In this document: positions 17,576 through 25,553 of the stretch, piece after piece | How the letters are laid out: every line of letters begins with the position of its first letter | Position numbering within the stretch: position 1 is the first letter of the stretch | Origin: Cloacibacterium normanense | Lineage (GTDB): Bacteria > Bacteroidota > Bacteroidia > Flavobacteriales > Weeksellaceae | NCBI RefSeq assembly: GCF_002943105.1 | Contig: NZ_PTPZ01000003.1 | Location: 124,001 to 188,000 of the forward strand | Reading direction: 5' to 3' | DNA length: 64,000 nt | The notes under the pieces: generated by a model | Database searches by the model: none | What the model was told of the DNA's origin: nothing | What the model saw: the letters and a program-made list of their open reading frames with translations, nothing else | Program-made: the position numbers and the translations under genes

Positions 17576-17650
17576 CATCAATAGAAACGGACTTTAGTCC
17601 GTTTTAGAAATCATAAAAATCAATTTGGCTTTAACCAAAACATAATAAAA
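17576..17650. repeat. two-palindrome (REP-like) element, copy 2
   Basis: Same architecture as 11391-11460: CATCAATAG, palindrome 1 (ACGGAC-TTTA-GTCCGT, 17587-17602), palindrome 2 (TTTGG-CTTTAA-CCAAA, 17624-17639). The outer pair of stem 1 is A-T here and G-C in copy 1, a compensated change. The T run after stem 1 is shorter (4). Confidence 0.75.
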
Positions 17651-17652
17651 AG

Positions 17653-17682
17653 GACTTTCATTATTGAAGGTCTTTCTTTTTT
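17653..17682 (+). terminator. probable terminator before recG
   Basis: 8-bp stem with one wobble pair (17653-17660 with 17665-17672), loop TTAT, followed by a T-rich tail. Ends the thioredoxin/POT transcript. Confidence 0.65.
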
Positions 17683-17720
17683 AGTTTTGAACAAATTTCC
17701 TTAATTTCACATCGTAAAAC

Positions 17721-17755
17721 TCAAATCTCGAATCTCGAAACTCGTAACTCAAAAC
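17721..17755. repeat. heptad-repeat array abutting the recG start
   Basis: TCAAATC, TCGAATC, TCGAAAC, TCGTAAC, TCAAAAC, five 7-base units in register, ending one base before the TTG start codon of recG. It occupies the whole space where leader and translation signals would be. Confidence 0.8.
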
Positions 17756-17756
17756 A

Positions 17757-19850
17757 TTGACACTTGAAACTTCCATAGAATTTCTGAAAGGAATTGGTAC
17801 AGAACGTGCCAAGTTGATTGCTAATGTATTAGATATTAGAACAGTGGAAGATTTTCTGCATTTTTTTCCGATAAGATATTTAGATAAATCGAAAGTCTAT
17901 AAAATTGCAGACATTAAGGAAGATAATTTAGAAATTCAATTGAAAGGCAGAATCACAGAATTGCAGGAAATCACTTATGCTAAAGGGAAAAAACGACTTT
18001 CTGGGAAATTTACAGACGGAACAGGAACACTGGATTTAGTTTGGTTTCAGTATTCTAATTGGATGAAAGAACAGATTCCCGTAAACCGAGAAATCTATAT
18101 TTTTGGGAGAGTTCAGGAGTTTAACCATAGTTTTTCGATGCCGCATCCTGAAATTGAATTAGAAGATAAAAAATCGGCAGAAGAAAGACTCAGACCTATT
18201 TATCCAAGTTCAGAAAAATTGACGAAACGTGGACTAAACCAGAAGTTTTTTCAAACGGTTCAAGCCACTATCATTTCGCAGATTCCAAAGTTGATAGAAG
18301 AAAATTTGCCAGTCTCTATCATGAAATCTCTGAAACTCATGAGTCGTCAACAAGCGTATCTTAACATTCATTTTCCACAAAATGCAGATTTTGCCAAACA
18401 TGCAGACAGAAGATTAAAATTTGAAGAAGCGTTCTTTTTCCAGTTGGGTTACGGTCTCAAAAAAAATTACAACAAAAGTTTTACGATTGGGAATCCTTTT
18501 CCGATAGTAGGCGAAAATTTCAACAATTTTTACGAAAATTTCCTTCCTTTTGAACTCACCAATGCTCAAAAAAGAGTGCTGAAAGAAATCAGAAATGATT
18601 TAAAAAAGCCTATTCAGATGAACCGATTATTGCAAGGTGATGTGGGTTCTGGTAAAACGATGGTGGCACTTTTAGCGATGCTTTTAGCCATGGATAATGG
18701 TTTCCAAAGTTGTATGATGGCGCCTACAGAAATTTTGGCAACTCAACATTTTAATTCGATTGCAGATTTATTGAAGGAAACGGATGTTAAAGTAAGATTA
18801 CTCACAGGTTCTACTAAAACCGCCGAAAGAAAAATCATTCACGAAGAATTATTAAACGGTGAACTTTCGATTTTAGTAGGAACTCACGCGGTTTTAGAAG
18901 ATATTGTTCGGTTCAAAAATTTAGGATTGGCAATTATTGATGAACAACATAGATTTGGAGTAGCACAACGTGCAAAACTTTGGGCTAAAAATAAAATTGC
19001 ACCGCATATTTTGGTAATGACGGCAACTCCGATTCCTAGAACTCTAGCGATGAGTTATTACTCCGATTTGGATGTTTCGGTAATTGATGAAATGCCTGTT
19101 GGTAGAAAACCGATTATCACAGCTCATAGAAGAGAAAAAGATAGAAATTCTGTCTATGGTTTTGCCAAAGAAGAAATTGCCAAAGGCAGACAAGTGTATT
19201 TTGTATATCCATTAATTGAAGAATCTGAAACGCTGGATTATAAAAATTTGATGGAGGGTTTTGAGCATATTTCAGAAATTTTTCCGCTTCCAGATTATAA
19301 TACCACTATGCTTCACGGGAAAATGAAACCCGATGAAAAAGATGCAGCCATGAATTATTTTGCCAAAGGAAAAGCAGATATTATGGTCGCAACTACCGTA
19401 ATAGAAGTAGGCGTAAATGTACCGAATGCTTCGGTAATGGTGATAGAAAGTGCTGAAAGATTTGGTCTTTCACAGTTGCACCAGCTTCGTGGTAGAGTAG
19501 GAAGAGGAGCAGAACAAAGCTATTGTATTCTCATGACGGGCGATAAACTTTCCACAGAATCTAGAAAACGCATCAAAACCATGTGCGAAACCAATGACGG
19601 TTTTAAAATTTCTGAAGTCGACATGCAATTGCGCGGTCCTGGAGATATTCTGGGAACTCAACAAAGCGGAATGGTAGATTTTAAACGCCTAGATTTGGTA
19701 AATGATGGCAATATCATAAAAGCAGCAAAAGAAACCGTAGAACATTTGCTAAAAATAGACGGAAATTTACAATTTCCAGAGCATCAGAGCCTTAGAAATT
19801 ACTATGTAAAACAATATAAAGGGAAAAATAAATGGGGAAAAATCTCTTAA
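17757..19850 (+). CDS. recG: ATP-dependent DNA helicase RecG
   Basis: 697 residues. Rescues stalled forks and remodels branched DNA. An N-terminal wedge/OB domain (about 60-165) is followed by helicase domains with the Walker A motif GDVGSGKT (Lys300), the DEQH box in IIDEQHRFG and motif VI region QLHQLRGRVGRG. The start is taken at TTG 17757 because MTLETSIEFLKGIG matches the family N-terminus and no ATG or GTG lies in frame upstream before the heptad array. Ends in a palindromic terminator. Confidence 0.95.
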   Translation: MTLETSIEFLKGIGTERAKLIANVLDIRTVEDFLHFFPIRYLDKSKVYKIADIKEDNLEIQLKGRITELQEITYAKGKKRLSGKFTDGTGTLDLVWFQYSNWMKEQIPVNREIYIFGRVQEFNHSFSMPHPEIELEDKKSAEERLRPIYPSSEKLTKRGLNQKFFQTVQATIISQIPKLIEENLPVSIMKSLKLMSRQQAYLNIHFPQNADFAKHADRRLKFEEAFFFQLGYGLKKNYNKSFTIGNPFPIVGENFNNFYENFLPFELTNAQKRVLKEIRNDLKKPIQMNRLLQGDVGSGKTMVALLAMLLAMDNGFQSCMMAPTEILATQHFNSIADLLKETDVKVRLLTGSTKTAERKIIHEELLNGELSILVGTHAVLEDIVRFKNLGLAIIDEQHRFGVAQRAKLWAKNKIAPHILVMTATPIPRTLAMSYYSDLDVSVIDEMPVGRKPIITAHRREKDRNSVYGFAKEEIAKGRQVYFVYPLIEESETLDYKNLMEGFEHISEIFPLPDYNTTMLHGKMKPDEKDAAMNYFAKGKADIMVATTVIEVGVNVPNASVMVIESAERFGLSQLHQLRGRVGRGAEQSYCILMTGDKLSTESRKRIKTMCETNDGFKISEVDMQLRGPGDILGTQQSGMVDFKRLDLVNDGNIIKAAKETVEHLLKIDGNLQFPEHQSLRNYYVKQYKGKNKWGKIS

Positions 19851-19873
19851 TTTTTTAACCAAAACTTAATAAA

Positions 19874-19902
19874 AATACCGATGAAATTTTCATCGGTATT
19901 TT
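19874..19902. terminator. bidirectional terminator between recG and cytochrome b gene
   Basis: 11-bp stem AATACCGATGA with TCATCGGTATT, flanked by A on one side and T on the other, so it can end both convergent transcripts. Confidence 0.85.
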
Positions 19903-19918
19903 CTATTATTTTTTAAAA

Positions 19919-20893
19919 TTAATCATCATCTTCATCATAATCATGATGTTCTCTTTTTATGTGATGATGTTTAGAATGTTCTTCATGTTCATAATATTCA
20001 CGCTCATCATTACTGTTTTCGGTGTAATATTGTGAGTTTTGTGCATAACTCTGGATAGAATTACTTTCTGTATTCACAGTAGTATTAGTCTCAGTTTGTC
20101 TACTGCTAGAAGCCAAACTGGTTCCATCTACATTGCTTCTGTTTTTAGTCAATTTCACAATGAGATTCATTGGTGATTTTTCAGAATTTTTGTCAGGGTA
20201 GAGCAGCGATTCCCATTCATCTTCTTCCTCATTTTCTCTTTCATTACCTCTTTCATTTACAGGTAAACCGAAAGCAAGGTAGAATAAAATCATCGGTACG
20301 CCTAACCAAATTATAGAGAAGATTTTATGAAAAGCATTTGTTTTTGAAGCATCTGCTTGTACGTTTTTGTATCCTGTGAAGATAGAACCCAAAGTTCCTG
20401 TTTTTCTGTGAAAAATAGTGTCAGCAAATATTCCTGCTAAATGTGCAAATACAAGAATTAAGAATAGTTTTGCACCAATTTCGTGGCCTTCTTCTACCAT
20501 TTCTTCAGTAAAAGTAAATCCTAAAAAATGTGCAGATTCTGTAGCCCATAAATAACCTGTAAATGCTGTGAAAATTCCTAAAAACATCATAGAAAACATC
20601 ACTAAAGATGCTAAAGGATTATGACCTACATACGTTTGATTTTTAGAGAAATAATTTTTAATGAAATCTATTTGTTTAGAAATTCCCATTGGGAAATCTT
20701 CAAAATTAGAATATTTTGGACCGATAATTCCGTAAAGAATTCTGAAAAATAAAATTCCACCAACTAATGCTCCAAAAGCATAGTGGTAATTCATTTGCCA
20801 TTCATTTTCGCCGGTGATATAGGCTACGGTAAATCCTATGGCTAAAAGCCAGTGCGAGATTCTGGTCGTCAAAGACCAAGTTTTTGTTTTCAT
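19919..20893 (-). CDS. cytochrome b561-type membrane protein with His/acidic tail
   Basis: 324 residues from the ATG at 20893; the longer open frame to 20971 adds a segment unlike the family. Four to five membrane helices with haem-ligand His candidates in TRISHWLLAIGF and NYHYAFGALVG, typical of di-haem cytochrome b subunits that pass electrons across the inner membrane. The last third is cytoplasmic or periplasmic, Ser/Asn-rich, ending in a remarkable His/Glu/Asp-rich tail (HEEHSKHHHIKREHHDYDED), a likely metal-binding region. Last gene of the metal/redox island, 82 bases behind a small protein gene. Partner dehydrogenase not visible. Confidence 0.85.
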   Translation of the reverse strand: MKTKTWSLTTRISHWLLAIGFTVAYITGENEWQMNYHYAFGALVGGILFFRILYGIIGPKYSNFEDFPMGISKQIDFIKNYFSKNQTYVGHNPLASLVMFSMMFLGIFTAFTGYLWATESAHFLGFTFTEEMVEEGHEIGAKLFLILVFAHLAGIFADTIFHRKTGTLGSIFTGYKNVQADASKTNAFHKIFSIIWLGVPMILFYLAFGLPVNERGNERENEEEDEWESLLYPDKNSEKSPMNLIVKLTKNRSNVDGTSLASSSRQTETNTTVNTESNSIQSYAQNSQYYTENSNDEREYYEHEEHSKHHHIKREHHDYDEDDD

Positions 20894-20975
20894 TTTCTTA
20901 AATTTTAATGTAATATGAATGTGAGGAGTATCTTTTTCTTTTTGAAAAAAGATAAAGTTGATGTAAATCAAAAAA

Positions 20976-21368
20976 TTACATTAAAATTTCTGGTGGTTGA
21001 AAAATAGAATAATGAAACTCAGAAATGAAATCGTTTTTATAAATGAAAAAGTTCTTATTTTCTATAAATAATCTCTTGGGAGTTTCGATTTTTAAAACAT
21101 TAAGTGATTCTACTACAAAAACGATGGTAGAAAATTGAGTGAAATCTATTTGTTTGAAAGGAAGTTTCTGATCTTGAGCATAATCATTATCCATAACATT
21201 TCCACTGAAATAGTGGTGGTTAAGAAAATTAACCAATGAAAATTCACCATTTTCTATCCTATGTTTTACAATATGCTCTACCAAATTAGGCAACTTGAAA
21301 ACTTGTCTAAATTCTTGAAAGGAAAATAGATAAACAGAAATGAATAATATGGAAATAAATTTTTTCAA
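20976..21368 (-). CDS. small secreted protein, HYxSG family copy 2
   Basis: 130 residues with a signal peptide-like start (KKFISILFISVYLFSF). No named family recognised. It is a clear paralog of the product at 31782-32171: shared columns include YLFSF, K-x-P-x-LVEH, N-HHY-SG with a following D-x-DY, KLPFK and the terminal FQPPE. Several conserved His and Asp residues could bind metal. The two copies stand near both ends of the metal/redox island, so a role in metal handling is likely (inference). Confidence 0.75.
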   Translation of the reverse strand: MKKFISILFISVYLFSFQEFRQVFKLPNLVEHIVKHRIENGEFSLVNFLNHHYFSGNVMDNDYAQDQKLPFKQIDFTQFSTIVFVVESLNVLKIETPKRLFIENKNFFIYKNDFISEFHYSIFQPPEILM

Positions 21369-21419
21369 CTCAGTATTTTAGATACAAAAATTAGGCTAAA
21401 GTTAAATTTTATCAAAAAT

Positions 21420-21440
21420 AAAGTGATTCATTTTCACTTT
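21420..21440 (-). terminator. probable terminator after the rubrerythrin-VIT1 gene
   Basis: On the minus strand a 7-bp stem AAAGTGA/TCACTTT with a 7-base loop is followed by ATTTTTG. It separates the VIT1 gene from the small secreted protein downstream. Confidence 0.55.
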
Positions 21441-21457
21441 AGCCATTAATTTTATGA

Positions 21458-22555
21458 TTATCCTATAACGGAAACGCCAATTAATTTACCGATTCCGAAA
21501 GTGATTGCTGCTGCTAATAATCCGAAAATAACTTGTCTGAAACCAGAATACCAAATGCTCTTTCCTGTGAAAAGAGTAATAGCAGAACCTATTAAAAATA
21601 AACCAACAGAACTGGAGATAGCGCTGGCAATAATTGCTGGAGTTCCTCCTAAAAAGAAAAACGGGAAAAGTGGTAAAATTGCTCCAATTGCAAATAATAC
21701 GAATGAAGAAATTGCGGCTTCCATGGCAGAACCTTTTAGTTCTTCGGAGTTGATTCCTAATTCTTCTTTTACCAAAAACTGATGTGCAGAATTTTTGTCA
21801 TTCATGAGGTCTATTGCCATTTGTGCGGCTTGATCAGCAGGAATTCCTTTCGCTCTGTAAATCAATTCTATTTCTTTTAATTCTCCTTCAGGGTTTACTT
21901 CTAATTCGTCCATTTCCAGAGACATTTGGTTTTCGTATAATTCTTTGGAACTCTGTACCGAAATCCATTCTCCTAATGCCATGGAAAGCGAACCAGCCAA
22001 AAGCCCAGCTAAACCTGCAAGAAGTACTTCTTTTTGTCCGCTACTTGCACCTGCAACTCCCATAATTAATGAAAAGTTAGAAATTAACCCATCATTTCCA
22101 CCTAAAACAGCTGCTCTAAGTGCGTTTCCGCCAACAGAACGATGTCTTTTTTCAAAACGAGAAAGTGCATTTCCTCCAATTTTAGGATTATTTTGAAGAA
22201 TATTTTCTAAAATTTTCACGTGTGCGGTATCTGAAATAGATGCTTGAGTTTTTGTATTAACTCTGGCTTTTCCAATAGAGCTAGACAATGATTTTTCGGT
22301 ATCCATTAAAACCCCTAAAACATAATCATATCCTAGAATTCCTCCAATTTTTTTAAGAATTTTTGCTCTTGTAGAAGGTTTCGGCATGTCTTTTTCCGTG
22401 AGTCCTACTTTCTGTAAAAATGCTACTGCGTGAGATTTTTCGATGGCAGACATTTGTGAAAAAATATCTTTTACGTTTTGGTCTTCTTCTTTCTCTGCTA
22501 ATAAACCGTACAGAAAAGAAGCGTCTACTTCGGTTTGGATGTTTTTTAAGTTCAT
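21458..22555 (-). CDS. rubrerythrin-VIT1/CCC1 fusion, iron/manganese transporter
   Basis: 365 residues. The N-terminal part (about 1-130) is a ferritin-like helical domain with EVDASFLYGLLAEKEED and the ExxH-type pattern SAIEKSHAVAF, consistent with a di-iron site. The C-terminal part (about 145-365) is the VIT1/CCC1 transporter: AAVLGGNDGLISNFSLIMGV, then GEWISVQSSKEL and three more membrane helices. This MbfA-like fusion exports Fe(II) or Mn(II) under oxidative or iron stress in other bacteria. 10 bases behind the DUF3570 gene, so in the same operon. Confidence 0.9.
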   Translation of the reverse strand: MNLKNIQTEVDASFLYGLLAEKEEDQNVKDIFSQMSAIEKSHAVAFLQKVGLTEKDMPKPSTRAKILKKIGGILGYDYVLGVLMDTEKSLSSSIGKARVNTKTQASISDTAHVKILENILQNNPKIGGNALSRFEKRHRSVGGNALRAAVLGGNDGLISNFSLIMGVAGASSGQKEVLLAGLAGLLAGSLSMALGEWISVQSSKELYENQMSLEMDELEVNPEGELKEIELIYRAKGIPADQAAQMAIDLMNDKNSAHQFLVKEELGINSEELKGSAMEAAISSFVLFAIGAILPLFPFFFLGGTPAIIASAISSSVGLFLIGSAITLFTGKSIWYSGFRQVIFGLLAAAITFGIGKLIGVSVIG

Positions 22556-22565
22556 TTTGTGATGG

Positions 22566-23870
22566 TTATTTAAAGGTTATAGCAAATGTAAGATTATGTG
22601 CTGATAAACCTTCACTTCTTTTATAAAAACTATATCTGAAATCTACACTTTTAAAAAGCTTAGATTCTAAAGGTAAATAATGAAGATTTAACCCAATGTT
22701 TTGGCTATTGAAACTAGATAAATCATAGTCTGAAGAATAATATTTTTCGCCAGGATTGTGCTGTCCGTAAGGTTTAAAATAATCATTGCTGGTCTGATGA
22801 TGATATCTGTAAAAAGGACTTAATGAAACAAATGGCGAAATTTTTATCGGGATTTCTAATTGTGCAGTATGTGCTTTGATTCCCCAATCATCAAAGAAAT
22901 AACGATAATATGTTCTGAAAATAAATGTTTCGCCCAAGAAATAATTAAGTCTCATTCCTAATGGGATTTTCATTCTTTGCATAGGCAATTTTTCGCTGGA
23001 AACCGTATTATTGGTAAAATAAACTCTGTTATAAGGAATAGAAAGCAAACCATCTTGAAATGCAAAATCTGCCAACAATGAAACTTGTAATCTTGGATTG
23101 ATAATTTGAGAATACGCAAAGTTTACACTATAAGAATTTTTATTCCAAAGTTTGTAATTATCATCACCTCCTTCATGTTCGTCTTCGTCATCATCAGCTT
23201 TTTTGTTGTTTACTCCTGTATTAACTGGTCTAAGTTCTACTGGTAAAATTTCTAGTCTTTGGTCAAAAAATGCCATTGCTTTTACACTGAACTCAGCATT
23301 ATTATCTTGAGACGCTTTTACAAAAGAAAGTTCACCACCAATGGATTGATAGTCAAATTCTCGGGAATAGTAAGCTCCAATTCCATAAGTAGTATTTCGT
23401 TCTAAATTTTTAGCAAAATAATTAATAGAAGGATAAATTCTCCATCCTACAAATTTAGAAGAAGCACCAGTAACTCCGCTAGTTCCACTAGAAGCAGCAG
23501 TTTTGGCACTTATTTTTCCAGAATATATATTGGTAGGGGAACCATCTGGAACATTATTAATTAATTTGGTAGAAGCAGAAGTGTGATGGTCTACTGCTAC
23601 AGCAACGTCTAGTCTATGTTCATATTTTTGACTGTTTTTAAGTAATCTTACCTGTATAGAATTAGAAATATTGGTCAAAGCTTCATCGCCTTTTCCTCCA
23701 CCAATGGAAGAGTGTTCACCTTCTTGAGTGTAATATCCTGATACAAAGTTAATTTCGTCAATTTTCAGTTTTCTCGCTTCGTAAAGTGAGTCTTTTTCTT
23801 GTGCTTTTGATTTTCCAAAGAAACCAAAAGTGATGGCTAGTAAAAGTACGGATACTATGCTTTTTTTCAT
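22566..23870 (-). CDS. DUF3570 outer-membrane beta-barrel protein
   Basis: 434 residues, signal peptide about 1-23 (ending SKAQ). Repeating amphipathic strands and a terminal aromatic-alternating strand (LTFAITFK) indicate an outer-membrane barrel. Matches the DUF3570 pattern I know, always found beside DUF4266 and ApbE. Two Ser/Thr-Ala-Ser motifs occur: DHHTSAS (94-100) and SGVTGASSK (131-139); the second resembles the [ST]-G-A-[ST] sites modified by ApbE. A loop near residue 220 is acidic with His (DDDEDEHEGGDDN), a possible metal site. 30 bases behind the DUF4266 gene. Confidence 0.85.
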   Translation of the reverse strand: MKKSIVSVLLLAITFGFFGKSKAQEKDSLYEARKLKIDEINFVSGYYTQEGEHSSIGGGKGDEALTNISNSIQVRLLKNSQKYEHRLDVAVAVDHHTSASTKLINNVPDGSPTNIYSGKISAKTAASSGTSGVTGASSKFVGWRIYPSINYFAKNLERNTTYGIGAYYSREFDYQSIGGELSFVKASQDNNAEFSVKAMAFFDQRLEILPVELRPVNTGVNNKKADDDEDEHEGGDDNYKLWNKNSYSVNFAYSQIINPRLQVSLLADFAFQDGLLSIPYNRVYFTNNTVSSEKLPMQRMKIPLGMRLNYFLGETFIFRTYYRYFFDDWGIKAHTAQLEIPIKISPFVSLSPFYRYHHQTSNDYFKPYGQHNPGEKYYSSDYDLSSFNSQNIGLNLHYLPLESKLFKSVDFRYSFYKRSEGLSAHNLTFAITFK

Positions 23871-23900
23871 CGTTAATGATTGTATAGATTCGTAATTTAC

Positions 23901-24119
23901 TTAGTTGCAACCGCAACCGCCACCGTTTTTTCCACCATCTGCACCAGAAGCTGCTTCTCTGTATAAAAGAAAATTATTTTCTGTTTTTGCAGATTTTTTG
24001 GTAGAAAGTTGCATTTCACTATCGTTCACATAGTTTTTTTCGTATTCTTTTACAGAAACGCAGTTTTGCACCATTATCGAGACGAAGAATAGTGCAAAAA
24101 ATACTTTAATAGAGTTCAT
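23901..24119 (-). CDS. DUF4266 lipoprotein with C-terminal CGCN
   Basis: 72 residues. Signal peptide with lipobox-like MVQNC (Cys20), then SVKEYEKNYVNDSEM and a Gly-rich tail ending GGGCGCN. The size, YEK motif and CGCN terminus fit the DUF4266 family. Anchored in a membrane and presenting a Cys-Gly-Cys tip, it could bind copper or iron, or be a substrate of the neighbouring ApbE or thioredoxin. It lies 2 bases behind apbE and 30 before the DUF3570 gene, the standard order of this conserved set. Confidence 0.88.
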   Translation of the reverse strand: MNSIKVFFALFFVSIMVQNCVSVKEYEKNYVNDSEMQLSTKKSAKTENNFLLYREAASGADGGKNGGGCGCN

Positions 24120-24121
24120 TT

Positions 24122-25042
24122 TTATATGATTTTGATGTTTTCTGAGTAATAAATATTGTTATCATCATCTATGATGATGCATTCTATATCTTTCATTTGA
24201 TTAATCAAAGAAAGTCCAGCTTTTATGCCCATAATCGAAATAGGTGTTGCGAAAGCATCAGAAATTTCTGCGTTTGGACTAATTACTGTTACGCTTTTAA
24301 TTCCGTGAATAGGAAATCCTGTTTTTGGGTCTATGGTATGCGAATATTTTTTGCCATCAATCATCACGAATTTTTCATAATTTCCAGATGTTGCGATGGC
24401 TAAATCTGTTACTTCAAGGGTAGAAAATGGCATTCCTGAAAAATCAGGATGAGCAATTCCTATGGTCCAAGATTTTCCGTTTTCGGGGATTCCCCAACAA
24501 GATAAATCTCCTGAAGCATTGATGATTCCTGCTTTTACGCCAAGACTTTTTAGTAGATTTTTGGCTTTTTCTGCAGCATAGCCTTTTCCAATGCCTCCAA
24601 AACCAATTCTCATTCCCTTGTTTTTGAGGAAAACGGTTTTGTACTCTGCATTGAGTTCTATATTTCTGTAATCAATTAAAGCGATGCTTTTTTGAGCCAA
24701 ATCTTCATCTGGAAGCGATGTCATTTCGGTGTCAAAATTCCAAAAACGCTTATCAATAGAGCCGTAAGTAATATCAAAAGCACCTTGAGTAATTTCAGAA
24801 ATTTTCTTAGACCTTGCGATAATTGAAAAAGTTTCATCACTCACTTTTACTGGTTTTATTCCTGCATTTTCATTGATGAGATTGGTTTCGCTGGTAGATT
24901 GATAAGTAGAGAGTAATGCTTCTATTCTAGAAATTTCTTCTACCGCTTTTTTTAGAAAAAAATCTGCTTCTGCATCTGTTTTGGCTTCTACAGTAATTTC
25001 AAACCGATTTCCCATCAAAAGTTGGGTCAGTTTTTTTTGCAT
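24122..25042 (-). CDS. ApbE-family FAD:protein FMN transferase, no signal peptide
   Basis: 306 residues. ApbE attaches FMN from FAD to Ser/Thr of target proteins. Active-site elements are present: GFGGIGKGYAAEKA (147-160), INASGDLSCWG, TSGNYE, SHTIDPKTGFP with His235, and SDAFATPISIMG with Asp262. The protein begins MQKKLTQLLMGNRFEI and has no signal peptide or lipobox, unlike the usual periplasmic ApbE. The ATG comes one base after the thioredoxin stop, so the start is well placed. No FMN-binding-domain protein is encoded nearby; target unknown. Confidence 0.9.
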   Translation of the reverse strand: MQKKLTQLLMGNRFEITVEAKTDAEADFFLKKAVEEISRIEALLSTYQSTSETNLINENAGIKPVKVSDETFSIIARSKKISEITQGAFDITYGSIDKRFWNFDTEMTSLPDEDLAQKSIALIDYRNIELNAEYKTVFLKNKGMRIGFGGIGKGYAAEKAKNLLKSLGVKAGIINASGDLSCWGIPENGKSWTIGIAHPDFSGMPFSTLEVTDLAIATSGNYEKFVMIDGKKYSHTIDPKTGFPIHGIKSVTVISPNAEISDAFATPISIMGIKAGLSLINQMKDIECIIIDDDNNIYYSENIKII

Positions 25043-25043
25043 G

Positions 25044-25487
25044 CTATTTACCAGTAGATTGATTAATTTCTTGAATCATCGTATTTACAGTCGCATTATC
25101 AAAACCTTCCCAAGTTTTTAGAATTTTGCCATTAGCATTCAATAAGACCATTTTAGGAAAAACGCCTTGTTTATTGTAAATGCCTGCTAATTCTTTGTTT
25201 CTTGTAATAATATCAGCACTTAATTTCCCTTTTTTTCTAGGGAAATCTGCTTCTACATAGACTAGATTTTTAGAAATATACTCTTGGAAAATAGGGTCAT
25301 CAATCACTTTTTTTTGCAACTTAATACATGGGATGCACCAATCTGAGCCTGAAAATTTGAGTAGAATACTTTTGTTTTCCTGTTGAGCAGCGTCTTTAAT
25401 TTGCTGAAACTTGCTAAATTTTTCTTGTGAAAAAACGAATAGGCTGAAGAGTAGTAATATGCTGAATATTACCTTTTTAGTTCTCAT
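25044..25487 (-). CDS. thioredoxin-fold protein of the ApbE/DUF4266/DUF3570 set
   Basis: 147 residues, signal peptide about 1-20 (ending FVFSQ). Thioredoxin_7-like domain with SGSDWCIPCIKLQKKV, so the motif is CIPC, and FPKMVLLNANGK with the cis-Pro. Periplasmic. Its stop overlaps the apbE start region by spacing of one base. In this conserved gene set it probably keeps the CGCN tail of the DUF4266 lipoprotein reduced, or helps its maturation (inference). Confidence 0.87.
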   Translation of the reverse strand: MRTKKVIFSILLLFSLFVFSQEKFSKFQQIKDAAQQENKSILLKFSGSDWCIPCIKLQKKVIDDPIFQEYISKNLVYVEADFPRKKGKLSADIITRNKELAGIYNKQGVFPKMVLLNANGKILKTWEGFDNATVNTMIQEINQSTGK

Positions 25488-25553
25488 TTATTTAAATTTT
25501 TAATTGTAACGTTGTAAATTGTGTAATTATTATAAAAATGTTTTAGAAAATAT

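Noticed and set aside
17484-17755. CRISPR array
   Set aside because: The repeats are 7-base tandem units with no spacers and no cas genes nearby.
21501-22196. Plus-strand frames opposite the rubrerythrin-VIT1 gene
   Set aside because: Shadows of a well-supported coding sequence; no signals and composition follows the other strand.
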